Source: SCRA01 sp035533275
GTDB taxonomy: Bacteria > Vulcanimicrobiota > Vulcanimicrobiia > Vulcanimicrobiales > SCRA01
Direction of reading: 5' to 3'
DNA length: 33,651 nt
Assembly (NCBI GenBank): GCA_035533275.1
Contig: DATLUD010000050.1
Span: 1-33,651, forward strand
Position 1 is the first letter of the stretch, and every line of letters begins with the position of its first letter. Below are positions 13,562 through 23,187 of this stretch, piece after piece. The translations under genes and the position numbers were made by a program. The notes beneath the pieces were generated by a model. It made no database searches and was not told where the DNA came from. It saw nothing but the letters and a program-made list of their open reading frames with translations.

Positions 13562-14202
13562 CACCCGTCACCGCCGTGCTGGTGGGGATCAACGTCGTGG
13601 TCTTCCTCGCGGAGATGGTCACCGGCGGTCTCAACGGCCCGGTGGTCCAGCTCGGCATCGAGTACGGCCCCGCCATCGCGCACGGCGAGTGGTGGCGCAT
13701 CGTGACCGCGGCCTTCCTCCACGGCGGCCTCTTGCACATCCTCTTGAACATGATCGCGCTGGTGCAGGTCGGCGCGATCGTGGAGCTCACGTTCGGCGCC
13801 GCGCGGATGCTGGTGATCTACTGGGTCTCGCTGCTGGTCGCGGGCTTCTCGGTACTGGCTTTCAACTACGCCATCCCGACGTTGGGCGCCAGCGGCGCGA
13901 TCTTCGGGCTCTTCGGAGGCCTGGTGGCGCTGGGTCTGCGCCGTGGCCCGGCCGGGCAGATGCTGGTCAAGCAGACCGTGGGCATCATCGTCCTCAACCT
14001 GGTCTACGGCTTCGCGGTGGCCGGCATCTCCAATGCCGCCCACTTGGGAGGGTTGGTCGCCGGTTTCCTCGTTGGCCTGCCGCTGGTGCCGGCGGCGCCG
14101 GAGCGGCGCGCCTATGCGATCGGCTCGCACGAGACGCGCGCCTACCCCGGTCCAACGATCGACCAGCCCGCGGAGCCCGGCGAGGACGGGCCCCACCGCT
14201 AG
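13552..14202 (+). CDS. rhomboid-family intramembrane serine protease
   Basis: The frame has no ATG or TTG near its conserved N terminus. CTG at 13552, 6 nt after the perfect Shine-Dalgarno GGAGGT, gives MRLTPVTAVLVGINVVVFL, the usual rhomboid opening; a GTG at 13576 would remove part of TM1. The 216-residue product has about six membrane segments. The catalytic dyad is Ser114 (LGASGAIFGLFGG) and His164 (SNAAHLGGLVAGF), with the supporting Asn66 in HILLNMIAL. It cleaves substrates within the membrane; targets are unknown. It overlaps the DtxR-like gene by 10 nt and is probably co-translated. The tail (PERRAYAIGSHETR to the end) is hydrophilic and cytoplasmic or extracellular. Confidence 0.9.
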   Translation: MRLTPVTAVLVGINVVVFLAEMVTGGLNGPVVQLGIEYGPAIAHGEWWRIVTAAFLHGGLLHILLNMIALVQVGAIVELTFGAARMLVIYWVSLLVAGFSVLAFNYAIPTLGASGAIFGLFGGLVALGLRRGPAGQMLVKQTVGIIVLNLVYGFAVAGISNAAHLGGLVAGFLVGLPLVPAAPERRAYAIGSHETRAYPGPTIDQPAEPGEDGPHR

Positions 14203-14218
14203 TCGAACGCGCGTTCGA
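14203..14218. promoter_or_regulatory. LexA (SOS) box, Gram-positive type
   Basis: TCGAACGCGCGTTCGA is a perfect 16-bp palindrome containing CGAAC-GCGC-GTTCG, an exact fit to the Bacillus/actinobacterial SOS operator CGAAC-N4-GTTCG. It fills the space between the rhomboid stop codon and the dinG-like ATG (14219), which it directly abuts. Confidence 0.78.
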
Positions 14219-16111
14219 ATGCATCTCGACGAGGTCTTCGCTCCGGGTGGCCCGGTGGCCGGCGCGCTCGACGGCTTCGTGCCGCGCGATGGGCAGCTCC
14301 AGATGGCGCAGCTCATCGAGCGCGGCCTGCTGGAGGGGCTCCATTCCGTCGTGGAGGCGGGAACCGGCATCGGCAAGTCGTTGGCGTATCTGGTCCCGGC
14401 CTTGCGCTCCGGGAAGAAGGTGGTCGTCTCCACCGGCACGATCGCCCTCCAGGAACAGCTGATCCAAAAGGACATCCCGGTGGTTCAGCGCGCGCTGGGC
14501 ACGGATCTGCGCGTGGTGCTCCTCAAGGGGCGCAACAACTACCTCTGCCGAGACAAGCTCGAACGCCTCCGCCGCGAGACGTTCATCGCCTCGTCGGGGG
14601 CGATGGAGCGAATCTGGGACTGGGCGGATCGCACGCTCAGCGGCGACCGGTCCGAGCTCTCGGTCACGCCGGGACCCGGCGAATGGGAGCAGGTGGATGC
14701 CGACGCCGACGACTGCTTGGGCGAATTGTGCGGGCGTTACGACGACTGCTTCTACTTTCAAGCCCGCGAGCGCGCGCGCCACGCCGACGTCGTGGTGGTC
14801 AACCACGCGCTCTTCTTTCTCGACTTGGCCATGGGCGGCGCGCTCCTCCCTCCGTACGATCTGGCAATTCTCGACGAGGCGCATCAGTGCGAGGCTTGGG
14901 CCACCGCGGCGCTCACCTCCACGGTCTCGCAGCGCACCGTCGGGCGAATGCTCCGGCGTCTGAACCGGTACTACGCCTTCGATGCCGGCATCGAAGCCGA
15001 GCTCGGCGAGGGGATGCATCGCCTCACCGGCCAGTTGGGCGCCGTTGAGCGCGACCGCTATCCTCTGGCCGCAAACGCCTCCGCGCGCGAGATGCTGCTG
15101 GAGCTCGCCCCGGCGTTCGAGCGCGCGGCGCAGTGGCTCGAGGCATCCTGGCAGAGCGCGTACCGCGGCGCCTTCGACGAGGCCACGGCCGAGCGGCGCC
15201 GCGAGCTCTGTCTGCGCGGCATCGCGGCCCACCAGAGCGCGCTCGAGCAGCTGCGCGCCGCCGACGACGAGACGATCGCTTGGGTCGAGCGAGGCGATGC
15301 GACGGAGCGCCATCGCGTCTGCGCCGCGCCGTTCGAAGTGGCGCGGTTTCTGCGGCAAGCGCTCTTCGAGCGCTGCGAGCACGTCGTGCTGACGTCTGCC
15401 ACGCTCGCGGCGGACGGCTCGTTCGACTACTTGAGACGAACGCTGGGATTCGAGCGCGCGCAGGAGGCCGTTGCGCCCTCGCCGTTCGATTACGAGCGCC
15501 AGGCGCGGCTCTTCGTGGCGCCGCCCTCGTGCAACCCCAAGTCGCGCGACTTCCCGCGCCGCGCCGCGGCCCTGGTCGAGGAGGCGCTCGATCGCTCAGG
15601 CGGACGCGCGTTCGTGCTCTTCACGTCCTACGCGCGCATGCACGAGGTTCATCGTCTGCTTGGGCCGCGCTTGGCGTTTCCGGCGCGCGTCCAAGGCGAA
15701 ATGCCACGCTCGCAGTTGCTCTCGTGGTTCCGCGCCACTCCCGGGGCCGTGCTCTTCGCCACGGGAACGTTCTGGGAAGGCGTCGACGTCGTGGGCGAGC
15801 AGCTCTCGTGCGTCATCATCGATCGGCTGCCCTTTCCTTCGCCGGGGGATCCGCTGGTGGCCGCGCGGATGCGCGCCATCGAATCGGCCGGCGGCTCGTC
15901 GTTCGACGAGTACATGATTCCGGCGGCGATCACGCGTCTGAAGCAGGGATTCGGGCGCCTGATCCGCAGCGTCCACGACCGGGGGGCCGTGGTGCTCCTC
16001 GACGGCCGGCTGAGCGGAGAGCGCTACGGGGAGACGATCCTGCGGGCGCTTCCGCCCGCGCGGCGGATCGAGCACCTGGCGGAGCTCAGCGGCTTCTTCG
16101 CACAGACGTGA
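14219..16111 (+). CDS. dinG: DinG-family ATP-dependent DNA helicase
   Basis: 630 residues from the ATG at 14219. XPD/DinG-type superfamily 2 helicase motifs: Walker A EAGTGIGKS (46-54), the iron-sulphur-type cysteine group around LCRDKL and CLGELCGRYDDCFYF, Walker B DEAH (LDEAHQCEAW), LTSATL, and the C-terminal motif TGTFWEGVDVVGEQL with a final QGFGRLIRS. These helicases unwind 5'-3' and resolve R-loops and D-loops during repair and replication. No exonuclease domain is fused at the N terminus, unlike Gram-positive DinG. A LexA box touches the start codon, matching the SOS control that gave dinG its name. There is no visible ribosome binding site because the operator occupies its place. Confidence 0.9.
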   Translation: MHLDEVFAPGGPVAGALDGFVPRDGQLQMAQLIERGLLEGLHSVVEAGTGIGKSLAYLVPALRSGKKVVVSTGTIALQEQLIQKDIPVVQRALGTDLRVVLLKGRNNYLCRDKLERLRRETFIASSGAMERIWDWADRTLSGDRSELSVTPGPGEWEQVDADADDCLGELCGRYDDCFYFQARERARHADVVVVNHALFFLDLAMGGALLPPYDLAILDEAHQCEAWATAALTSTVSQRTVGRMLRRLNRYYAFDAGIEAELGEGMHRLTGQLGAVERDRYPLAANASAREMLLELAPAFERAAQWLEASWQSAYRGAFDEATAERRRELCLRGIAAHQSALEQLRAADDETIAWVERGDATERHRVCAAPFEVARFLRQALFERCEHVVLTSATLAADGSFDYLRRTLGFERAQEAVAPSPFDYERQARLFVAPPSCNPKSRDFPRRAAALVEEALDRSGGRAFVLFTSYARMHEVHRLLGPRLAFPARVQGEMPRSQLLSWFRATPGAVLFATGTFWEGVDVVGEQLSCVIIDRLPFPSPGDPLVAARMRAIESAGGSSFDEYMIPAAITRLKQGFGRLIRSVHDRGAVVLLDGRLSGERYGETILRALPPARRIEHLAELSGFFAQT

Positions 16112-16121
16112 GGTAACTTGC

Positions 16122-16149
16122 ATCACGGCGCGGGGCGCCGCGGCGTGAT
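16122..16149 (+). terminator. terminator-like hairpin after dinG
   Basis: A 12-position stem (16122-16133 with 16138-16149, one G-G mismatch) closed by a GGCG loop begins 10 nt after the dinG stop and is followed by AACCTTGTCGT. The same bases end in TAACCT (16149-16154), a possible -10 box for the small gene at 16164. Confidence 0.45.
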
Positions 16150-16163
16150 AACCTTGTCGTAAC

Positions 16164-16382
16164 ATGGACCGCGTTCGATTCATCCCGCTCAAGGGCGAGC
16201 ATCCCGACGCCCGCTGTTGGAACTGCTCGACCGTCGTCAGCGGAAAGCCCGACGCCCGATATCTCTATCGCCTCGAGGATCACGCGGTGACGGAGTCCTG
16301 GTACCACTGCGGCTGCGGGGCCTATGTGAACGTGCGGCGCGAGGGCGTGTTGCACGTCGAGCGCGCCGCACAGTCGTCGTAG
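16164..16382 (+). CDS. small Cys-rich (probable zinc-binding) protein, unknown function
   Basis: 72 residues, MDRVRFIPLKGEHPDARCWNCSTV onward. Cys18/Cys21 (CWNC) and Cys49/Cys51 (CGC) could bind one zinc ion; the intervening sequence YLYRLEDHAVTESWYHC is beta-rich. No signal peptide or membrane segment. There is no clear Shine-Dalgarno; a TAACCT box 10 nt before the ATG suggests a very short leader. It converges with the acetate permease gene. Not a family I recognise, but composition and the paired cysteines support a real gene. Confidence 0.6.
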   Translation: MDRVRFIPLKGEHPDARCWNCSTVVSGKPDARYLYRLEDHAVTESWYHCGCGAYVNVRREGVLHVERAAQSS

Positions 16383-16409
16383 ACGGGCCGGGCGCCCGCC
16401 GGGACCAGG

Positions 16410-16952
16410 TCAGGCGATGCTGTTGTGGACCGCCTTGTACGACGCGTACCACGCCAGGAGCGCGGTGACGATCCCGAGATACCCGCCAACTTGGGTCAAG
16501 CCGGCCTGGTGCAGGGCCGCGCCCAGCCAGAGCAGCACGAAGGTGACCAACAACACCACGAAGACCCACATCACGGGCGGGTTGTTGATGCGGAACGACT
16601 CGAGCGTCATGTACGCGGTGAAGATGGTCCAGGCGCCAAGCAGCCACGCCAGGTCGGCTCCCACGTTGCCGGACTTCGGAGCCCAGAACCAGACGTAGAA
16701 CGCGGTGCCCAGCCAGAAGGCGCCGTACGAGCCGAAAGCCGTGGCGCCAAAGGTATTGCCCGTGGCGAATTCCCACATGCCTGCAAACAGTTGAGCTAAG
16801 CCGCCGTAGAAGAGCGCGAAGCCCATCCAGACGTCGGAGCCCGGGAGCAGTCCGGCATTCGCTGCCGAGAGCAGGAACGTGGTCAAGGCGAATCCCGCCA
16901 GGCCAAGGCCGGCGGGGTTGCCCAGTTTCGGGGCGGGAGAGGAGCTTCCCAT
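16410..16952 (-). CDS. acetate/succinate permease, GPR1/FUN34/YaaH (SatP) family
   Basis: 180 residues from the ATG at 16952, which has GGAGG 8 nt upstream. The family signature NPxG (NPAG, residues 12-15, in KLGNPAGLGLAGFALTT) is followed by six predicted membrane helices with the conserved GGLAQLFAGMWEFATGNTFG and SYGAFWLG segments. These proteins move acetate or succinate across the inner membrane as a hexamer. It is divergent from acetyl-CoA synthetase with a 257-nt shared regulatory space, so uptake and activation are probably coordinated. Confidence 0.93.
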   Translation of the reverse strand: MGSSSPAPKLGNPAGLGLAGFALTTFLLSAANAGLLPGSDVWMGFALFYGGLAQLFAGMWEFATGNTFGATAFGSYGAFWLGTAFYVWFWAPKSGNVGADLAWLLGAWTIFTAYMTLESFRINNPPVMWVFVVLLVTFVLLWLGAALHQAGLTQVGGYLGIVTALLAWYASYKAVHNSIA

Positions 16953-17017
16953 GCGGTACACCTCCAAACGAGCGTTGCGTTGACAGTGACGAACGACGAA
17001 CCACGAGGCTGGAGTAC

Positions 17018-17113
17018 CGGATACCGAAAGAAAGAGTTCGAGGCCGCTTGCCTTCCACCCCCTGCCCGGGAGGCCTGGTCCCCTCCGGCGAGGGAGGTCC
17101 CACATGGTATCCG
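17018..17113. other. candidate structured leader or operator between satP and acs
   Basis: CGGATACC (17018-17025) and GGTATCCG (17106-17113) are perfect 8-bp complements enclosing 80 nt that contain further small stems: AGGC-CGCTT-GCCT (17041-17053) and CCCTC-CGGC-GAGGG. A long-range closing helix around several arms is the shape of a structured RNA, and the distance to the acs start (about 96 nt) leaves room for an expression platform. I do not recognise a known riboswitch class on either strand. A pure DNA dyad is the alternative. The rest of 16953-17209 shows no clear promoter. Confidence 0.35.
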
Positions 17114-17209
17114 AATAAGCAAGGTTCACAACACCCGCGCCGGGCGTCAGCTCATGCCAGCGTGCGCACCGGGCGCTTTGAGATCGCGCGACGTCAATCG
17201 GAGGCTCAT

Positions 17210-19189
<1,980 letters not shown>

Positions 19190-19212
19190 CCGCACGGCCT
19201 GGCCAGGAAGCG

Positions 19213-19254
19213 AGCGGCGCGCGGGCACACGAGGCTCGCGCGCCGCTTCTTGCT
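19213..19254 (+). terminator. intrinsic terminator of acs
   Basis: AGCGGCGCGCG (19213-19223) and CGCGCGCCGCT (19237-19247) form a perfect 11-bp stem with a 13-nt loop, followed by TCTTGCT, 24 nt past the acs stop. Confidence 0.7.
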
Positions 19255-19258
19255 CCGC

Positions 19259-19287
19259 TTGACCCCGCCCGCGGGGCGTGATACCCT
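19259..19287 (+). promoter_or_regulatory. sigma-70-type promoter of the hrcA-dnaJ operon
   Basis: TTGACC (19259-19264), a 17-nt spacer, then TACCCT (19282-19287). The -35 is one base from consensus and the -10 keeps the key first, second and last positions. The expected start site, about 19294, falls in the CIRCE operator. Confidence 0.6.
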
Positions 19288-19291
19288 CTCG

Positions 19292-19318
19292 CTAGCAGTC
19301 TGGGAAAGTGAGTGCCAA
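19292..19318. promoter_or_regulatory. CIRCE operator (HrcA binding site), imperfect
   Basis: CTAGCAGTC (19292-19300), 9-nt spacer, GAGTGCCAA (19310-19318). Against consensus TTAGCACTC-N9-GAGTGCTAA the halves match at 7/9 and 8/9 positions with the exact spacer. It covers the predicted transcription start and the hrcA start codon, so HrcA would repress its own operon. Confidence 0.8.
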
Positions 19319-20396
19319 AAGGACCGTGCCCGAGATCGAGCCGCGCGTGCCCGAGCTGGACAAGCGCAAGGCGTATATTCTAACGACCGTCGTCTACGAA
19401 TACATCGCCACGGCGGAACCGGTGGGCTCGGCCACGCTTACTCAGAAGTACAACCTCGGCGTGAGCTCGGCGACCATCCGCAACGAGATGGCGGAGCTGG
19501 AGGCCCGCGGCTACCTGGTCCAGCCGCACACCTCCGCCGGCCGCGTCCCCTCCGACGTAGGCTATCGCACGTACGTCGACCGGTTGATGCCCCCCGAGAA
19601 TCTCTCCGACGAGGAGGGCGCGCGGCTCCATGCCGAGTTCGCGCATGCCGGGCGGGCTCTCGACGAGATCGTGGAGCAGACCACCCGCCTGCTCTCTCAG
19701 CTCTCCCAGAACTTGGCCGTGGTCGTGGCGCCCAGCCGCGACAGCCAGACCTTCCGTCACCTCCAGCTGATTTGGCTGGCCGAGCGCTCGATCCTGATGG
19801 TGGTCGTGACGACCGCCGGGGTCACCGAGCAGCACGTGATCGAGCCCGACGCGGCCGTCGACCCGGACGAGCTCACCCGGTGCTCCAACGCGCTGAACAA
19901 GTGGCTCTCGGGACGGCTCCTCTCCGAGTTGGACCGCGCAGCCGTGGTCGGAGCGCTCAGGGAGATCGCGCCGCCGGTTCCGCTTTCGCTGATCGACGGG
20001 GTCGTGGCCGGCTTCGCCAAGACCAGACGCCCCGAGGAGCGGCGCATCCTCTTCGGCGGAGCGCAGCATCTGCTCGACCAGCCGGAATTCCGCGACTTCA
20101 AGAAGCTGCGCTCGATCCTCGATCTGGTCGAGGAACAGCGCACGCTCTACCGCATGGTACTCGAATCCATCGAGCGCGAGCACGCCGAGCCGTCGGTGCG
20201 CATCGGCGGCGAACTGGACCTCGAGGACATGAGCGAATGCAGTCTCGTCACGATCCCGTATCGCATGGGCGACCGCTCCCTCGGCGTGCTGGCGATCCTG
20301 GGGGCGCGGCGCATGCCGTACGGCCGCATGATGGCACTCGTCGCGGCCACGGCGGAGCACCTCAGCCAACACCTCACCGACGTCGAGTTGCCATAG
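19308..20396 (+). CDS. hrcA: heat-inducible transcription repressor HrcA
   Basis: 362 residues from a GTG at 19308 that lies inside the CIRCE element. The N-terminal winged helix (about 17-90: KAYILTTVVYEYIATAEPVGS, then VSSATIRNEMAELEARGYL and QPHTSAGRVPSDVGYRTYVD) is nearly invariant in HrcA; the rest is the GAF-like and insert domains, ending SQHLTDVE. HrcA represses chaperone operons by binding CIRCE and is kept active by GroEL. The gene is followed after 6 nt by dnaJ; grpE and dnaK, which usually lie between them, are absent from this locus. Confidence 0.97.
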   Translation: MSAKRTVPEIEPRVPELDKRKAYILTTVVYEYIATAEPVGSATLTQKYNLGVSSATIRNEMAELEARGYLVQPHTSAGRVPSDVGYRTYVDRLMPPENLSDEEGARLHAEFAHAGRALDEIVEQTTRLLSQLSQNLAVVVAPSRDSQTFRHLQLIWLAERSILMVVVTTAGVTEQHVIEPDAAVDPDELTRCSNALNKWLSGRLLSELDRAAVVGALREIAPPVPLSLIDGVVAGFAKTRRPEERRILFGGAQHLLDQPEFRDFKKLRSILDLVEEQRTLYRMVLESIEREHAEPSVRIGGELDLEDMSECSLVTIPYRMGDRSLGVLAILGARRMPYGRMMALVAATAEHLSQHLTDVELP

Positions 20397-20402
20397 CTTC
20401 TG

Positions 20403-21533
20403 ATGCCGACCCGCGATTATTATGAGATCCTTGGCGTCCCCCGCGGCGCCTCGGAGAGTGAGATCAAGCGTGCTTACCGCCAATTGGCGCGTAAGTACCA
20501 CCCCGACGTTGCCGAAGACAAGGCCCACGCCGGCGAGCATTTCAAGGAGATCAACGAGGCCTACGAGGTTCTCTCCGATCCGCTCAAGCGCGATCACTAC
20601 GACCGCTTCGGCTCCACCGGCAACGGGGCCGGCGGCGTTGGCGGCGGAGATTTCGGCCCGTTCGCGGGCGAGGGCTTCGGCGAGATCTTCGACATGTTCT
20701 TCGGCGGAGGGCGCACGCAGTCGCGGCCGCGCGGCGGTCCGCAACGCGGCAGCGACCTGCGCTACGATCTCGAGATCACCTTGCGCGAGGCCTACACGGG
20801 CGTCGACCGCGAGATCGCATACAGCCACCTCGGCCAATGCGCCGACTGCAACGGCAGCGGCGCGGCGCCGGGGACCCAGCCGCAGCCGTGCCTGCAATGC
20901 GGCGGCTCGGGACAGATGCGGCAAGTGCGCTCGACGCCGCTGGGGCAATTCGTCACCGCCAGCACCTGCAGCCGCTGCGGCGGCGAAGGGAGGCTCGTCA
21001 CCTCGCCGTGTCCCGCATGCCACGGTCGAGGGAGGGTGGAGACGGAGCGCAAGATCACCGTCCACATCCCCGCCGGCGTCGACGACGGGTCCCGGATCCG
21101 CATCGCCGGAAGCGGAGAAGGGGGCATTCGCGGCGGCCCGCCCGGGGATCTCTACGTCTACCTCAGCGTCGCCCCGGACGAGCTCTTCGCGCGCGACGGG
21201 CTCGATCTCTCGCTGGCGATGCCGATCACGTTCCCGCAGGCGGCGCTGGGCGCCGACGTCTCCATTCCCACGCTCTCGGGGGAGGCGGCTCCGTTGCGCG
21301 TGCCGCCGGGGACGCAGACGGGCACCATCTTCCGCGTTCGCGGCAAGGGCATGCCCAGCGTGCGGGGGAACGGCCACGGCGATCTGCTGGTGCGCGTGAA
21401 CGTGGTGGTGCCGCGCAAGCTCGGCAAGCACCAGCGTGAGCTGCTCGAGGAGCTCGCGCGCGTGGGCGGCGACCAGGTGGAGGAGGAGAAGAGCTTTTTC
21501 GCGCGCGTGAAGGACGCATTCGGCGTCGAGTGA
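20403..21533 (+). CDS. dnaJ: chaperone DnaJ
   Basis: 376 residues with all four type-I Hsp40 parts: J domain (1-70) with HPD at 33-35 (KYHPDVAED), a Gly/Phe-rich linker (about 75-112), the zinc domain with four CxxCxGxG repeats (CADCNGSG, CLQCGGSG, CSRCGGEG, CPACHGRG), and the C-terminal substrate-binding barrel with VHIPAGVDDGSRIRI and LRVPPGTQTGTIFRVRGKG. It stimulates DnaK ATPase and holds unfolded clients. The start lies 6 nt after hrcA, and its 3' end overlaps prmA (GTGA). Confidence 0.97.
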   Translation: MPTRDYYEILGVPRGASESEIKRAYRQLARKYHPDVAEDKAHAGEHFKEINEAYEVLSDPLKRDHYDRFGSTGNGAGGVGGGDFGPFAGEGFGEIFDMFFGGGRTQSRPRGGPQRGSDLRYDLEITLREAYTGVDREIAYSHLGQCADCNGSGAAPGTQPQPCLQCGGSGQMRQVRSTPLGQFVTASTCSRCGGEGRLVTSPCPACHGRGRVETERKITVHIPAGVDDGSRIRIAGSGEGGIRGGPPGDLYVYLSVAPDELFARDGLDLSLAMPITFPQAALGADVSIPTLSGEAAPLRVPPGTQTGTIFRVRGKGMPSVRGNGHGDLLVRVNVVVPRKLGKHQRELLEELARVGGDQVEEEKSFFARVKDAFGVE

Positions 21534-22372
21534 GCGCTTGGATCGAGGTTGCCGTCAGTGCCGCCTCGCCGGCCGAATTGGCGATCGCCGATGCGCTGGT
21601 ATCCGCGCACGCGCTCCGCGGCACGGCCATCGAAGGTCAGCCGCCGGTGCTGCGCGCTTGGTTCTCCGCCGACGAGCGCGCCGGCGCCGAGCGCTTGCGC
21701 CGGGCCTTGTCGGCGGCGCTCCCCGATGCGACCGTCTCGGTCGACGACGTGGCCGACGCGGCGTGGGCCGATGCGTGGCGTGAGCACTTTCGCCCGCAGC
21801 GCGTCGGCGACGTGCTGATCGTGCCTCCGTGGGAGCGTCCGCAGGGCGCGCACGAGGCGCGGGCCTTGGTCGAGATCGATCCGGGGCAGGCGTTTGGGAC
21901 CGGTCTCCATCCTACCACGCGCGCCTGCCTCTTCCACCTGCAAGAGCTCGACCTGGCCGGGCACTCCGTCACCGACGTGGGAACCGGCTCGGGAATCCTC
22001 GCGATCGCGGCCGCGCTCCTCGGGGCCGCCTCCGTCTATGCCTGCGACGTCGACCCGGTCGCGGTCCGCGCGGCGCGCGAGAACGTCGAGCGCAACGGCG
22101 TCTCCGAGCGCGTGACCGTCGACTTTTGCCGTGCCGACCTCGTGGAGGTGGAAGCGGCCGACGTCGTGGTCGCCAATCTCACGGCCGACCTCATCCTCGA
22201 GCTCGCGCGCGCGCTGAGCGGGCGGCTGCGCCCGAGCGGGACCCTCGTCCTGGCGGGCATCGTGACCTCCCGCGAGCGGGCGGTTCGTGACGCGCTCTCG
22301 GCGCTGGCGCTGGAGATCTCCGCGCGGCGCACGGACGGTGAGTGGGTGAGCCTCCGCGCCCGCGCGCGATGA
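21530..22372 (+). CDS. prmA: ribosomal protein L11 methyltransferase
   Basis: 280 residues starting at a GTG that overlaps the dnaJ stop (GTGA). PrmA features: an N-terminal L11-recognition domain (WIEVAVSAASPAELAIADAL), the WADAWREHFRPQRVG linker, IDPGQAFGTGLHPTTRACL, the SAM motif I VTDVGTGSGILAIAAAL with CDVDPVAVRAARENVERNG, and ANLTADLILELA. It trimethylates lysines of L11 in the cytoplasm. The dnaJ-prmA-rsmE order recurs in many bacteria, which strengthens the call. Its stop overlaps rsmE (ATGA). Confidence 0.95.
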   Translation: MSAWIEVAVSAASPAELAIADALVSAHALRGTAIEGQPPVLRAWFSADERAGAERLRRALSAALPDATVSVDDVADAAWADAWREHFRPQRVGDVLIVPPWERPQGAHEARALVEIDPGQAFGTGLHPTTRACLFHLQELDLAGHSVTDVGTGSGILAIAAALLGAASVYACDVDPVAVRAARENVERNGVSERVTVDFCRADLVEVEAADVVVANLTADLILELARALSGRLRPSGTLVLAGIVTSRERAVRDALSALALEISARRTDGEWVSLRARAR

Positions 22373-23100
22373 GCCGCTTCTTCGTCGAGGGATCCTTCTC
22401 GGTAGGCGACCGCGTGGCGCTGGCCGGGGGCGACGCGCACAGACTCGCGGGGGTGCTGCGGGCCGTGCCGGGCGACTCCGTCGAGATCCTCGACGGACGC
22501 AGCCGTCGCTTCGATGGACGCGTGCGCGAGGTGGGACGCGAGCGCGTGACCGTGGAGCTCGTGGCCGAGTTGCCTCCCGCGCGCCGCGAGGCGGCTCTCG
22601 CGATCACGCTCGCCCAGGGCGTGCCCAAAGGTCAGAAGATGGACTTCGTGGTCGAGAAGACCGTGGAGCTCGGCGCGGCGCGCATCGTGCCGCTGCTCAG
22701 CGAACGGGCGGTGGCGCGTGCCGAGGGTGCGCAGAAGATCGAGCGGTGGAGGCGCCTGGCCAAGGCCGCAGCCCTGCAATGCGGGCGCGAGCTGGTGCCC
22801 GAGGTGACGGAGCCGCTGAGCTTCGGCGAGGCGCTGGCCCTTGGGCGAGAGCACGACGCGATGCTCATGCCGTGGGAGCTGGCGGAGGCGCGTCCTCTGC
22901 GCGAGCGGATCGTCGAGATCGGCGATGCGCGGCGCATCTTGGTGCTGATCGGTCCGGAAGGCGGCTTCTCCCAGCGCGAGGCCCACGAAGCCGCAGCCGC
23001 GGGGGCGCTCCTGATCTCCCTGGGGCCGCGCATCCTGCGCACGGAGACGGCGGCCATCGTGCTGATGGCGGCGCTGCTCGCATTGCGCGGCGAGCTCTAG
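22369..23100 (+). CDS. rsmE: 16S rRNA (uracil1498-N3)-methyltransferase
   Basis: 243 residues from the ATG overlapping the prmA stop. SPOUT-class enzyme: an N-terminal PUA-like RNA-binding part (MSRFFVEGSF, GDAHRLAGVLRAVPGDSVEI), then the knotted SAM-binding domain with KGQKMDFVVEKTVELGAARI, CGRELVPEV, LIGPEGGFSQREAHEA and LGPRILRTETAAI. All signature stretches of RsmE are present. It methylates U1498 of 16S rRNA in the assembled 30S subunit. A GC hairpin after the stop separates it from the glycosyltransferase gene. Confidence 0.95.
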   Translation: MSRFFVEGSFSVGDRVALAGGDAHRLAGVLRAVPGDSVEILDGRSRRFDGRVREVGRERVTVELVAELPPARREAALAITLAQGVPKGQKMDFVVEKTVELGAARIVPLLSERAVARAEGAQKIERWRRLAKAAALQCGRELVPEVTEPLSFGEALALGREHDAMLMPWELAEARPLRERIVEIGDARRILVLIGPEGGFSQREAHEAAAAGALLISLGPRILRTETAAIVLMAALLALRGEL

Positions 23101-23107
23101 CTTGCCG

Positions 23108-23132
23108 GGCGGAGCGGGGATTCCGCGCCGCC
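23108..23132 (+). terminator. hairpin after rsmE
   Basis: GGCGG-A-GCGG (23108-23117), loop GGATT, CCGC-G-CCGCC (23123-23132): a nine-pair stem with one A-G mismatch starting 7 nt after the rsmE stop. Followed by GTTGCCG, so at best partial termination. Confidence 0.4.
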
Positions 23133-23187
23133 GTTGCCGTATCTAACCAGGATACGACGCACCGGACCGGGACCCGAGGCAGGCTGT

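Noticed and set aside
20800..21050. Repeated CxxCxGxG-coding units considered as a DNA repeat array
   Set aside because: They are the zinc-finger repeats of dnaJ, explained at protein level.
19380..21431. 683-codon minus-strand frame opposite hrcA and dnaJ
   Set aside because: Spans two conserved genes on the other strand and lacks any domain pattern; GC-driven shadow.
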